A stretch of 64,000 nucleotides of DNA from the NCBI GenBank assembly GCA_003402285.1, contig QFXG01000015.1, positions 1-64,000 on the forward strand, read 5' to 3'. The first letter of the stretch is position 1; every line of letters begins with the position of its first letter. Below are positions 27,819 through 37,096 of this stretch, in pieces. The notes under the pieces are model-generated. The model made no database searches. It saw nothing but the letters and a program-made list of their open reading frames with translations, and was not told where the DNA came from. Position numbers and translations under genes: made by a program. This DNA is from Candidatus Nitrotoga sp. SPKER (lineage in GTDB: Bacteria > Pseudomonadota > Gammaproteobacteria > Burkholderiales > Gallionellaceae).

Positions 27819-28603
27819 ACTGCGAACGAATTCCTGTACTCATGTACCACCGCGTGGGAGATGCGCACAACGAATGGGAACGCAAGTATTGCGTTAGCCC
27901 GAAACGTTTTGCTGAGCATATGCAGATACTCGCACGTGCAGGTTGGCAAGCGGTAACAATTGAGGATTTTTTCACTTGGCTGGACGGCAGTATCGAATTG
28001 CCGGAACAGTCATTTTTGCTCACCTTCGACGATGGTTTCCTAGGAGTGCATGACCATGCCGCCCCGGTGCTGACTGCACTGGGCTGGCCGGCTACCGTGT
28101 TTCTGGTGAGCCAACTGATCGGTCAGCGCGATGCATGGTGTGAAACACATAACCCCAGTGGCGCCACTTATCCATTGATGGACGCATCGCATATCTGTCA
28201 CCTTCGTACGCGTGGATTTAGTTTCCACTCCCACACGCAAAGCCATGCCGATCTGCCAACGCTTGATGATAGCGCACTGCATGACCAGCTCGTGGGCGCA
28301 CGCGACGACCTGCAAACCATGTTCGGGGTAGCAGTCAACTATCTGGCTTATCCGTATGGCCATTACGACGATCGCGTGCTGCGCGCGACTCAGGCGGCAG
28401 GTTATCGCGCGGCATTTTCAGTACAACCTGGTTTCAATCGTCGTGATATCGATCGATTCCGTCTGCGTCGGCTGGATGTATTCGGCACCGACAACGCCGC
28501 TGCTCTGCGTCGAAAAATTACGCTCGGTAGCAACAACGGTAGTCTGGCATATAGCGTCGCATATACCGCCAATCGGATCTTGGCACGGCTGGGCCTACAT
28601 TGA
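27815..28603 (+). CDS. Polysaccharide deacetylase (CE4/NodB type)
   Basis: 262 residues from the ATG at 27815 (ATGA overlap with the previous gene). The NodB homology domain carries motif 1 LTFDDG (D72, D73) and motif 2 HTQSH (H140 and H144), with YPYGHYDD as motif 3. No signal peptide is seen, so it may act on a cytoplasmic intermediate, or be exported some other way. It would remove N- or O-acetyl groups from the glycan or its precursor. Confidence 0.88.
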   Translation: MNCERIPVLMYHRVGDAHNEWERKYCVSPKRFAEHMQILARAGWQAVTIEDFFTWLDGSIELPEQSFLLTFDDGFLGVHDHAAPVLTALGWPATVFLVSQLIGQRDAWCETHNPSGATYPLMDASHICHLRTRGFSFHSHTQSHADLPTLDDSALHDQLVGARDDLQTMFGVAVNYLAYPYGHYDDRVLRATQAAGYRAAFSVQPGFNRRDIDRFRLRRLDVFGTDNAAALRRKITLGSNNGSLAYSVAYTANRILARLGLH

Positions 28604-28724
28604 TAGGTGCGTGGGTTTCAATAAAGCACAAGTTTTTCTCGCCTGAAGGCATTACTATAGGCAAGACATTTACCAAAAAATACGTTTTAATGCATTGATA
28701 TAGAGGTGGCAGCGGGATGACTTT

Positions 28725-28744
28725 ATGGTTTTTTATGGTTTTTT
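28725..28744 (+). repeat. Two tandem 10-bp units (ATGGTTTTTT)
   Basis: Two exact copies in the 156-base gap between the deacetylase and the next glycosyltransferase. This gap is the only substantial one in the forward operon after wzt, so a secondary promoter may lie here. No other element was recognised in it. Confidence 0.5.
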
Positions 28745-28759
28745 AGATTAACAAAAAAT

Positions 28760-29677
28760 ATGATGCAACCCTTTCTCACCATTGCCCTGTGCACCCATAA
28801 CCACGCCGATCGCCTAGCCCGAACGCTTGCCGATCTGGCACACCTACAATCACCAAATCATCCTTGGGAATTTCTCGTCATCGACAATGCTAGCAGCGAT
28901 TCCACTACACAGTTGCTTGCTGCAACGGACTGGCGACCTGCCGGGGCGGAAGTACGCATTTTACGAGAAGAAAAACTTGGACTCTCCAATGCCCGTAACC
29001 GCGCCCTGCTGGAGGCACGCGGTGACTACCTAATATTCATGGACGACGATGAAACACCAGATCCAGCTTGGCTTACTGCCTATGAGCAGGCCATGCTCGC
29101 ACATCAGCCGGATGCGCTGGGAGGCCGCATTGAGGTATTGTTTGAAGACGGCACACGACCACACTGGCTGCAGAACGAGCTTCTAGGTTTCCTAGGCAAA
29201 CTTGATCACGGCGAAGCACGCTGGCTGACCGAACGTGCCACGCCTATTTTCGGCGGCAATTTCGCTTTTCGCCGCAGCGTATTCGAATGCATTGGCAACT
29301 TCGATACGCGACTCGGTCGCCAGGGCACGGCTAATATCGGAGGAGAAGATACAGAAATTTACCATCGCCTACTCGAACATGGCTGTCGTGTATTTTGGGT
29401 TCCAGAAGCAATCATCCATCATCGCATTCAGACCCCCAAACTACGGCGCACCTATTTTCTTGACCTGCACTTTCGTCAAGGCCGCACTGAAGGTGCGCGA
29501 AAACGAGGAACTGCCTCGCGTATCCCACCGCTCTATCTTATTTTGCAATTGACGCGCGCGCATGGGCGCGCGCTCATGCAGCGCATTAACCAGGGCGCCG
29601 ACCATTCGCTGCGACAGGAAATGAATGCAGCGTATTTCGTTGGATATTTATTGGGTTGGTTGCGCGATCCAGCATGA
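28760..29677 (+). CDS. Family 2 glycosyltransferase
   Basis: 305 residues. GT-A motifs: IALCTHNHADRLARTLADL, VIDNASSD, and the metal site FMDDDETPDP near residue 94. The loop GGEDTEIYHRLLEHG is typical of the exosortase-style GT2 subgroup that also contains the N-terminal domain of the downstream fusion protein. The stop overlaps the next start (ATGA). Confidence 0.87.
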   Translation: MMQPFLTIALCTHNHADRLARTLADLAHLQSPNHPWEFLVIDNASSDSTTQLLAATDWRPAGAEVRILREEKLGLSNARNRALLEARGDYLIFMDDDETPDPAWLTAYEQAMLAHQPDALGGRIEVLFEDGTRPHWLQNELLGFLGKLDHGEARWLTERATPIFGGNFAFRRSVFECIGNFDTRLGRQGTANIGGEDTEIYHRLLEHGCRVFWVPEAIIHHRIQTPKLRRTYFLDLHFRQGRTEGARKRGTASRIPPLYLILQLTRAHGRALMQRINQGADHSLRQEMNAAYFVGYLLGWLRDPA

Positions 29678-32600
29678 ACACTGCTCTTACCATCCTGATC
29701 TGCACCCATAACCGCGCAGATTTGCTGGAACTGGCACTCGCTTCGCTCAATGCGGCACGGCGTCCCGTCATGCCGGTACAAATCCTGGTGGCGGCTAATG
29801 CCTGTACTGATGATACGGCGGCTCGCATGTTGGCATATCAGGCTCAACAGAGCAGTAAAGCCTGGCTGCCATTACGCTTAGTTGAAGTTCCCACACCGGG
29901 TAAGTCGCATGCGCTCAATTGGACCATTCCACAAATTGATACTGAACTGACTGCTTTTGTCGATGATGACCATCGAGTTGATGAAAATTATCTGGTTGCA
30001 ATTGCACAGGCTGCGCAAAACTGGCCCGATGCGGGTTTGTATTGTGGTCGCATTTTACCTGACTGGAAGGGAACCGAGCCTGAGTGGGTGCATGACGAAG
30101 GACCGTACCGGGTTTACCCTTTGCCAGTGCCGCGCTATAACCAAGGCAATCAACCCAAAACAATTACAGCGGAAGAAGGCCCTATCCCGGGAGGAGGTAA
30201 TCTCATCATACGCCACCACGTATTCGCCCTTGCTGGACAATTTTCAACCGAACTAGGGCCACACGGTCACGATTTGGGCGGCGGCGAGGATAGTGAATAT
30301 GTATTGCGTGCCATGATTCGCGGTATACGTTGCCAGTACACACCGGACATTGTTCAGCATCATTACGTGGATCTTGATCGCCTGAAACTGAGTTACCTGC
30401 TTAAAAAAAGTTTTCAACGCACTCGCTCCACCTCGCGTATTCAGGGCAATGGCCGAATACCGCTTTATATGTGGCGCAAACTGGCGGAATATGGGTTCCA
30501 CAGCGTGTTCAGCGGATCATGGGCTAAGCGGCGTTTCTTCTGGATGCGAACCGCTGCTACCCTAGGAGAACTGCAGGGCCGTCGGGAATCGGGACATCGA
30601 AGCAAAAACCTTGCGCTTCCCCCTGATCAAGGCATTTTGCTCATTACAGTGCTAGCGATTTCGACTATTACTTGTGGATTGATCGCTTGGGTTGTCAGCG
30701 GCAGTGCACATTGGACGGGTGGATTACCCGCATTATCTGTAGCAGGCGTGGGTTCCATGACGCTGCTGGCAAAATCGCTGATAGACTTTTCTTTAACCGG
30801 GCCACGCATTCAAAAAGAAGTGCTGACCCATTACCGGCGCTACACGTTGTTTGCGCTCGCACGTCTATCTGCTTGGGCATTTTGTATCTTGCTATTTACA
30901 GGTAGTTCAGGAGTATTGTTATATTACATGCTGAATGTAAGTCTGGACGGCGAATGGTCAAATAGCTTTGCAACACTCGCCGCAGTGCTAGGGATCTTGA
31001 GCGCTGTCATACTGCAATTTATCCGTAAGCTACGCTTTAATCCTGGACTGCTTGTTGCCTCCATGCATTACCGCATCAGCCGATTTTACGGACTGTGGCG
31101 CTGGATAACACCAGAACGCATTTATTTGATACAGATTATGTCGATATCGGCCACTTTATTGTTGCTGATCGTGGCTTCGTTGCAATTAATCAAGCAAAAT
31201 CAAATAGCTGATCTGGTTGCGTTGTGGGCTGCTATGCTGTTTTTTGCAGGCACAATTACTTGGGCCGCTTGGTTGCCCGAGGCACGTCGACCCCTTCGAA
31301 CATCCGAACGCACAGCCGATGCGCCCCCTAATATTTTAATGATTGGATCAGACACCTTGCGGGCAGATCGGCTTGGGACACTGGGATATCGACGTGCCCT
31401 TACACCTAATATTGATAAACTGACCGAACTTGGGATACTATTTTCCAATTGCTACGTCCCCTGCGCTCGCACCGCTCCCAGCCTGATTTCGTTGATGACT
31501 GGTACTTGGCCGCATACTCACGGCATTCGTGACAATTTTAATGCGGACGATGTTACCCGACTCAAAGTCGATGCACTACCCCATTTACTTAAAGTACAGG
31601 GTTACCGCACCGCTGCTATCTCCGACTGGTGCGGCGGCGACATGGGAAAATTCTCTTTTGGTTTCGATTACACCGACCTACCAGAAGACCAGTGGAATCT
31701 CAAGTATCTGATTCGACAAGGGCCTAAGGATTTACGCCTTTTTGTTTCACTGTTTACCCATAACCGCTTGGGACGGTTATTGTTGCCAGAAATTTATTAT
31801 CTCGGGGGGGTGCCACTGACCCAACCGATAGGACAATATGCTCGACGCCTGGTTTCGCGTCTAGCAAATAGTACTCAACCTTTTTTTCTCAATGTGTTTT
31901 ATTCCACCACGCACCCGCCATTTGCTTCTGAATGGCCGTGGTATACACAATTTTCCGATCCGGCCTATGACGGCGAGTCCAAGTTCGCCATGGCACGATT
32001 GACGGATCCGTTTGAAATCATCCGTCAACAGGGCGCACCCAAAGAGGAATTTGACCTCGATCAAATCATTGATTTATACGATGGCTGCGTGGCCGAATTT
32101 GATGATGAGGTAGGCAAGATGCTGCAGCATCTCGATGATTGTGGTTTGGCAGACAATACTATTGTTGTTGTCTATTCTGATCACGGCATGGAATTTTTTG
32201 AGCACGACACTTGGGGCCAGGGTAATTCTGCAGTCGGTGATTTCAGTTCGCGCATTCCATTATTGATTCGTGACCCACGCAAACATGTCTGCGGAAGAAT
32301 CGATCAGGTGGTTCGCAGCATTGATCTCGCCCCCACTCTTCTGGAATTGGTAGGCGCAAGTCCCACTGCCAGAATGGACGGAGTATCACTGGCTGCCTGC
32401 TTTGAGCAGCACCAGCACTGCCCGCAACTCGACGCTTTCAATGAGACCGGGATTTGGGTCGCTAATATCCCTGGTCTACCAGAAAAGCATCTACGCTATC
32501 CCGATTTGCTGGAACTGATGGGAGTACCGGATCGAGCCAGTGGCACCATGTCAATCAAACCGGAATATACGGTGCGTATCATGAACGCAAAGGATCGCAT

Positions 32601-32793
32601 GATCCGCAGAGGACAATGGAAACTCACCTACCAACCACTCACCAATGGTCATATACTACAACTCTTCGACATAGTGGCAGATCCCATGTGCAAACAAAAT
32701 CTGATCGATCAGCATGCAGATATTGCCGCTACGCTTTGGCAGAATTTGCGTCTGTGGATTGACCGCATGCCTGACACACAACCCAATCTTTAA
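29674..32793 (+). CDS. Fusion: family 2 glycosyltransferase - membrane domain - sulfatase/phosphotransferase-like domain
   Basis: 1039 residues from the ATG at 29674. Residues 1-310 form a GT2 domain (ILICTHNRADLLELAL, FVDDDHRVD, GGGEDSEYVL). Residues about 320-540 contain six hydrophobic segments. From about 552 an alkaline-phosphatase-superfamily domain follows: NILMIGSDTLRADRLG (metal site), the nucleophile block TAPSLISLMTG with Thr600 where sulfatases have Cys or Ser, and metal ligands D836 and H837 in YSDHGMEF. The Thr nucleophile resembles phosphoglycerol or phosphoethanolamine transferases more than formylglycine sulfatases. It may therefore add or remove a charged group on the glycan made by the GT domain. 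The side of the membrane on which the domain lies is not determined. Confidence 0.8.
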   Translation: MNTALTILICTHNRADLLELALASLNAARRPVMPVQILVAANACTDDTAARMLAYQAQQSSKAWLPLRLVEVPTPGKSHALNWTIPQIDTELTAFVDDDHRVDENYLVAIAQAAQNWPDAGLYCGRILPDWKGTEPEWVHDEGPYRVYPLPVPRYNQGNQPKTITAEEGPIPGGGNLIIRHHVFALAGQFSTELGPHGHDLGGGEDSEYVLRAMIRGIRCQYTPDIVQHHYVDLDRLKLSYLLKKSFQRTRSTSRIQGNGRIPLYMWRKLAEYGFHSVFSGSWAKRRFFWMRTAATLGELQGRRESGHRSKNLALPPDQGILLITVLAISTITCGLIAWVVSGSAHWTGGLPALSVAGVGSMTLLAKSLIDFSLTGPRIQKEVLTHYRRYTLFALARLSAWAFCILLFTGSSGVLLYYMLNVSLDGEWSNSFATLAAVLGILSAVILQFIRKLRFNPGLLVASMHYRISRFYGLWRWITPERIYLIQIMSISATLLLLIVASLQLIKQNQIADLVALWAAMLFFAGTITWAAWLPEARRPLRTSERTADAPPNILMIGSDTLRADRLGTLGYRRALTPNIDKLTELGILFSNCYVPCARTAPSLISLMTGTWPHTHGIRDNFNADDVTRLKVDALPHLLKVQGYRTAAISDWCGGDMGKFSFGFDYTDLPEDQWNLKYLIRQGPKDLRLFVSLFTHNRLGRLLLPEIYYLGGVPLTQPIGQYARRLVSRLANSTQPFFLNVFYSTTHPPFASEWPWYTQFSDPAYDGESKFAMARLTDPFEIIRQQGAPKEEFDLDQIIDLYDGCVAEFDDEVGKMLQHLDDCGLADNTIVVVYSDHGMEFFEHDTWGQGNSAVGDFSSRIPLLIRDPRKHVCGRIDQVVRSIDLAPTLLELVGASPTARMDGVSLAACFEQHQHCPQLDAFNETGIWVANIPGLPEKHLRYPDLLELMGVPDRASGTMSIKPEYTVRIMNAKDRMIRRGQWKLTYQPLTNGHILQLFDIVADPMCKQNLIDQHADIAATLWQNLRLWIDRMPDTQPNL

Positions 32794-32875
32794 GTTTTTG
32801 ATAAAGAGAAATCACAATACCATTCAAATCTACCATCAAGCAAACCCTACACGCCTAGTGTAATACTGATTAATT

Positions 32876-32896
32876 CGTCATTCCAGCAAAAGCCTG
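32876..32896. repeat. Possible remnant of a CGTCATTCC-type interspersed repeat
   Basis: The segment CGTCATTCCAGCAAAAGCCTG resembles one arm of the short inverted repeats (CGTCATTCC...) common in betaproteobacterial spacers. The matching arm is not visible here. It sits in the 200-base gap between two convergent operons, where no strong terminator was recognised. Confidence 0.25.
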
Positions 32897-32996
32897 TCAA
32901 TGTCGAAAAACGTCCGAACTATACCCAGAATTGTAACCGCACATCCTGAAATCAGTGCCTGCCTAGCTTGCAAAACTCAATAGCGATAAATGCAAT

Positions 32997-33779
32997 TCAT
33001 TCCGGACAAAACCGGCAATAAGGATCCTTTAGTGAGTCAGTTTTAGGGGGGTCTTTCTGGGGTGTCGGCTCATTTGGTGCTGTCAGCTTAGTGCCATCTA
33101 CAACTGGATTCGTTACCTCCTTAGTAGAGGGTGTAATTTCAGGTTTTATTTCAGGTTTTATTTCAGGTTTTATTTCTGACTTAACTTGAGCTCCTGCCAT
33201 CTCAGTTGATATGGTCGTAGCAGCTGCTTCAGGATATGGTAGCTTGCCTCCTAATTCGGTATAGCGGCGCTTGAGTGCTTTTGAATCTGGGCTTTGCTTC
33301 AAGCCTTCAATTATCATTTCCAATGCCTTGGGTTTGTTACCCATTTCCCTGAACAAATCTGCCAATGCCTGGTAAATAGCCGAAGCATTAGGAATGTAGC
33401 GTAGTGCCTTGGTATATTCGCTCGCAGCTTCCCCTTTTTTGCCTGCTAGCTTCAAGGCACGCGCCTTGCCCACATGCACTTCTCCGCGCATGGCGTAGTC
33501 TTCCTCGGTGTGGCTCAACACATAATTGAAATTACCGATTGACTCATTCAAGTAATGCGCCCTATCCTGCTTATCGCCTATGGAAGCCTGAGCGCGGTCC
33601 AAAAATCTCAGACCATCGCAATAATGGTGCATGTGCTGGGTATTTTGGTTGCGTGTTCCCAAGCGCAAATAAACACGTTCCTGACACATAGCCTGCTCCG
33701 CCGGAGTAGCCGCATAAGGCAAAACTGCCCAGGCCGGAAGAGAAGTTAGAAGCAATACCACTGTCCAGTACTTCTTCAT
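32997..33779 (-). CDS. Exported TPR protein with KPEI tandem repeats
   Basis: 260 residues. A signal peptide (1-18, ending in AWA) precedes a helical region with at least two tetratricopeptide-like repeats (about 95-170: GKARALKLAGKKGEAASEY, then ADLFREMGNKPKALEMI). The tail is a low-complexity segment with E-I-K-P repeats and ends in CRFCPE, whose two cysteines could form a disulfide. TPR proteins in export loci often scaffold polymerase or outer-membrane components. It is the last gene of the reverse operon. Confidence 0.7.
   Translation of the reverse strand: MKKYWTVVLLLTSLPAWAVLPYAATPAEQAMCQERVYLRLGTRNQNTQHMHHYCDGLRFLDRAQASIGDKQDRAHYLNESIGNFNYVLSHTEEDYAMRGEVHVGKARALKLAGKKGEAASEYTKALRYIPNASAIYQALADLFREMGNKPKALEMIIEGLKQSPDSKALKRRYTELGGKLPYPEAAATTISTEMAGAQVKSEIKPEIKPEIKPEITPSTKEVTNPVVDGTKLTAPNEPTPQKDPPKTDSLKDPYCRFCPE
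33141..33176 (-). repeat. Three perfect 12-bp tandem repeats inside the TPR gene
   Basis: The unit AGGTTTTATTTC is repeated three times without mismatch and encodes E-I-K-P on the reverse strand. A 12-bp unit keeps frame, so copy number can change by slippage without breaking the protein. Confidence 0.9.
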
Positions 33780-33785
33780 GTTATG

Positions 33786-34958
33786 TCACTCCTCATTATT
33801 TTTAGGTTGCATGTTCAAGGATAGAGCTAGCGTCTTTTCTGCTACTCTTTCCCAGGAGAATTCTACTTGGGTGCGTGACCAGCCATTATATCCAATTTTC
33901 TCTGCCTCTTCTCTATTAAACAGTAAGTTAAATAGCCCCTGCGCCACAGATTTAACGGAATTTCCTTCAACACGTAAGCCAGTCTCCCCATCTAAGACTG
34001 CGGAGCCTGTACCTCCAACCGTACCCGCCAAAACTGGTTTGCCGCAAGCGGCAGCTTCGATAAAAACCATTCCGAATCCTTCAGTGTCTCCGTTGATTTC
34101 GCGGTTAGGCATAGCAAACACGTCGCATGCATTGTACCAACGAGGAAGATCGTTCGAACTAACATGACCAAGGAAGTGCACCTGCTCAATGACCCCATTT
34201 TCTGAAGCAAGTTGCAAAAGATAGTCGCGATCCTCACCAATTCCGATTAGCACAAATTGGCACTCTATTCCTTGCTTCAGTAGCAATGACAATGCACGAA
34301 TCACCATATCGAATCCCTTACGGCGGCTAAGCCGCCCAACGGAAAGGATTAGCTTTTGACTCGGACGCAAACTTATTTGTACTTTGAGATCATCGCATGG
34401 CAAACCGGGACGAAAGCGTTCCACATCCACACCTGGATAAATCAGATGGATACAATGTTCTTCTACGCCCATTTTGATAAGTGCGTCGCGAGTGTATTCA
34501 CTATTAGCAATGACTTGGTCAGCGTGACGTAGTGCAAAGCGCATCGCCTTGTATTTGCCACCGTGCCCCCAAGTGGTAAGTTCCTCACCATGAGCATAGA
34601 TTACGACCGGATGCAAAGTCAACCGTGCTACCAGCCAGGCTGTAATGCCTTCTGGCAGGGCACGACCGGCATGGATAGCAGTAAAGCGGTGCGTAAGCGC
34701 CAACCATAAAGATTTAAAAAACAAGTTAGCATACATGCCCAATGATTCTGGTCGCAGCCAGGTTACACGACGCATGCTGATACGATGTACTGTGTTGGGG
34801 TGCGTCGCATCCACTGTTGCTGCATCCGGTACGTCGGCAGTCACAATGTGAGTTTCCTTGCCCGACAAACGCCGGTATACCTCGGCAAACCAGACTGCGG
34901 TGCCGCCTTTGGTGGGCAAAAATAGTTCGGTAAGTACCAAGTAACGCGGCATGTTCAA
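33786..34958 (-). CDS. GT4-family glycosyltransferase
   Basis: 390 residues with a GT-B fold. The N-terminal acceptor domain begins LVLTELFLPTKGGTAVWFAEVYRRL. The donor domain shows LSVGRLSRRKGFDMVIRAL and DTEGFGMVFIEAAACGKPVLAG with the E-x7-E motif. The start overlaps the upstream glycosyltransferase stop by 4 bases. It is part of the reverse operon; its sugar is unknown. Confidence 0.88.
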   Translation of the reverse strand: MNMPRYLVLTELFLPTKGGTAVWFAEVYRRLSGKETHIVTADVPDAATVDATHPNTVHRISMRRVTWLRPESLGMYANLFFKSLWLALTHRFTAIHAGRALPEGITAWLVARLTLHPVVIYAHGEELTTWGHGGKYKAMRFALRHADQVIANSEYTRDALIKMGVEEHCIHLIYPGVDVERFRPGLPCDDLKVQISLRPSQKLILSVGRLSRRKGFDMVIRALSLLLKQGIECQFVLIGIGEDRDYLLQLASENGVIEQVHFLGHVSSNDLPRWYNACDVFAMPNREINGDTEGFGMVFIEAAACGKPVLAGTVGGTGSAVLDGETGLRVEGNSVKSVAQGLFNLLFNREEAEKIGYNGWSRTQVEFSWERVAEKTLALSLNMQPKNNEE

Positions 34959-35884
34959 CCTTTAAGAATGGATAACAAATTACGCATGCTGGCAAGGCTC
35001 GGGGCTTCGATTAGCGAAGGTAATACGGCACGCATTGCCCCCATGCGATTGCCTGTTTTACTCAACGTATAGCCAAGGTTCAGACGTGCTTGACGCAGGC
35101 GCGTGGTGTACCCACGGCGTACTGCGGCGGGTAAATTGACAACCTGTTCACCCAAGGCAATCAAGGTACGCACATTTTCGAACTGAGCGTGTACCGGGTC
35201 GACACGAGTCGCACTGGCGGCGTGGATGAGGTATACCGCCATCGGCTCGCAAACTACGCCTACGCGGTGGCTGCGCGCTACCAGGCGAGTAAGAAAGTGT
35301 ACGTCCTCACAGACTTTGAATCCAAGTGGGTAGCCGCCCAATTCCAGAAAAGTGTTACGTGGCAGGCTCAGAGTATGAGTATCGCCGAAATGATCCGCAA
35401 TGAAGGACTCAAAATCCGCCTCTTGCATAATCACATCGCGGCTATCTTTAGCCTTATCCAGCATGGCACGACCCGACGCTTTACTTTCCATGGAGCAGCC
35501 CAACAACACGCCGCTGATATCACGATATTCATAATCGCCGGTGAGAAAATCCAGGCTTATGTCACGGACAATCCATTCACCATGTCGTTTTAGTCGATCA
35601 AGATAATACCAGTCATCCGCATCAAGAAAAGCCAGCCAGTCGCCACTGGCTATGCGTGCACCATGGTTACGTGCGGCAGATACCCCGGCATTGTCTTGGC
35701 GCAAATAGCGAATTTTTTCTCCATAGCTGGCCGCTATCGCAGCAGTACCATCAATGGAGCCATCGTCAATTACGATGATTTCAAACGCTGGCCAGCTTTG
35801 TGCCAACACTGAATCAAGTGCACGCGCCAGAGTAGCTTGCGCATTATAAGCAGGAATAATGACAGAGAAACGCGGCGCACTCAT
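34955..35884 (-). CDS. Family 2 glycosyltransferase
   Basis: 309 residues from the ATG at 35884, chosen because it overlaps the upstream gene's stop by 4 bases (ATGA); a longer frame upstream has no support. GT-A motifs: FSVIIPAYNAQATLARALDSV, VIDDGSIDGT, and FLDADDWYYLDR at about residue 90. The C-terminus is basic and helical. Confidence 0.87.
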   Translation of the reverse strand: MSAPRFSVIIPAYNAQATLARALDSVLAQSWPAFEIIVIDDGSIDGTAAIAASYGEKIRYLRQDNAGVSAARNHGARIASGDWLAFLDADDWYYLDRLKRHGEWIVRDISLDFLTGDYEYRDISGVLLGCSMESKASGRAMLDKAKDSRDVIMQEADFESFIADHFGDTHTLSLPRNTFLELGGYPLGFKVCEDVHFLTRLVARSHRVGVVCEPMAVYLIHAASATRVDPVHAQFENVRTLIALGEQVVNLPAAVRRGYTTRLRQARLNLGYTLSKTGNRMGAMRAVLPSLIEAPSLASMRNLLSILKG

Positions 35885-37092
35885 GCTGCCCATTTTCCAA
35901 GCAACCACAACGGCACAATCAATCCAGTGAGCCGCGCAAGCTTCCAAAAACGCGACATTCGATTAATGCGCGCGAGCCAGGCATTAATTTTGGTACGCAG
36001 CGTGGTTGTGATCAACGTCGTATCCTGACTCGCAATCGCCTCGGCAATATCTTGCGTGGACAAAAACCGCAGCTCACTATAATGTGCCCGTGCTTCTGTC
36101 AGCAGCCGATCCAGCTCAGCCAGTGCAACCTTGGACTGCGCCAGATCACCCAGAAAATTAAAACGGTGGGTTTCCAACAAAGTTGGACGCCCGCAAGCGG
36201 TTTGCAGCGCTAGGGCATCTAAACCTTTTTCGGCACGATGACCTAGTTTCGGCTCAAAATAATTGTTGCGTACCAAGTACATCACATTACCTTGACCGCG
36301 CTCGCCATTCAGAATTACCCTGCTGTCGCCACTCGGGCGACCGTGCGTATCACGGCTTTCATAACGAGTACCGGGAGTAACAATACAGCTCACGCCGTGG
36401 TTGGCCCAAGCACGCTCCACAGCGTTGCTCCAAACAAAAGTAGTGGGCACCGCAATTACCGGCTTTGTACCAAAAATTTGCGTATACATGCTTACTTCTT
36501 CCACGACTGCAGCACCAATTTCTGCCTCTGAGAGCGACTGAGAAGGAAGTGAAGCGGCGTCAATCCAGCGGCTTTGCAAGCGAGAAGGCAGCGCTTCACT
36601 CTGCGGTATTCCATTTGTTTTTAGCCACGTAGCGACTTGCGCGTCTGTCTTTGCCGCCGCCATGACCACAGGCGGCCAGTAGTGCTCCATGCCATGTAAT
36701 TGGGGGGCAAATACGCCCTCATTAATCCCCGCGTACAGTGCTGTTAACACAGACTTGAAACGCGTATGGTCAAGAGAAATGCGAATGTAATTTAACTCTT
36801 TTGCCGCACACATGGCCTCAGTATCCGCGATACTCAGAATTATGCCCATAGTCATCACTGGATAATGACCCCATTGATCTCGGTGACCTTTTAGTATCTG
36901 TCGCAGCGCATCAAGTCTGTGTGCCTGCTCCAGCGGGCCCGCACCCCAATCGTCACTTTCAAAAATTAGTACCGGATAACGTAATACCGGTTCCCGCCAA
37001 TACGCGGTCAGTGCATGGCGATAGACAAACAGCAACACAGCCTGTACTAATAGCCAAGCAATGCATACTGCACCAAGCCAAGTTTGTATCAT
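35881..37092 (-). CDS. Membrane-anchored polysaccharide deacetylase-like protein
   Basis: 403 residues from the ATG at 37092, which has AAGGTG just upstream and starts 4 bases after the MBOAT stop. One membrane anchor lies at about 5-25, leaving a large domain that is probably periplasmic. It has an acidic pair, ESDDWG (D47, D48), and a HGMEH motif (H133, H137), matching the spacing logic of NodB motifs 1 and 2, but the rest is divergent. A second hydrophobic stretch lies at the C-terminus. Likely a metal-dependent deacetylase acting on the exported glycan; the activity is inferred. Confidence 0.62.
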   Translation of the reverse strand: MIQTWLGAVCIAWLLVQAVLLFVYRHALTAYWREPVLRYPVLIFESDDWGAGPLEQAHRLDALRQILKGHRDQWGHYPVMTMGIILSIADTEAMCAAKELNYIRISLDHTRFKSVLTALYAGINEGVFAPQLHGMEHYWPPVVMAAAKTDAQVATWLKTNGIPQSEALPSRLQSRWIDAASLPSQSLSEAEIGAAVVEEVSMYTQIFGTKPVIAVPTTFVWSNAVERAWANHGVSCIVTPGTRYESRDTHGRPSGDSRVILNGERGQGNVMYLVRNNYFEPKLGHRAEKGLDALALQTACGRPTLLETHRFNFLGDLAQSKVALAELDRLLTEARAHYSELRFLSTQDIAEAIASQDTTLITTTLRTKINAWLARINRMSRFWKLARLTGLIVPLWLLGKWAA

Positions 37093-37096
37093 CACC

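Noticed and set aside
30055-32064. Several antisense open frames of 60-85 codons inside the fusion gene
   Set aside because: Shadows of the coding strand, without ribosome-binding sites or motifs.
33141-33176. Short tandem repeats as a CRISPR or origin iteron array
   Set aside because: They are 12-bp coding repeats in frame with the TPR protein and have no spacers.
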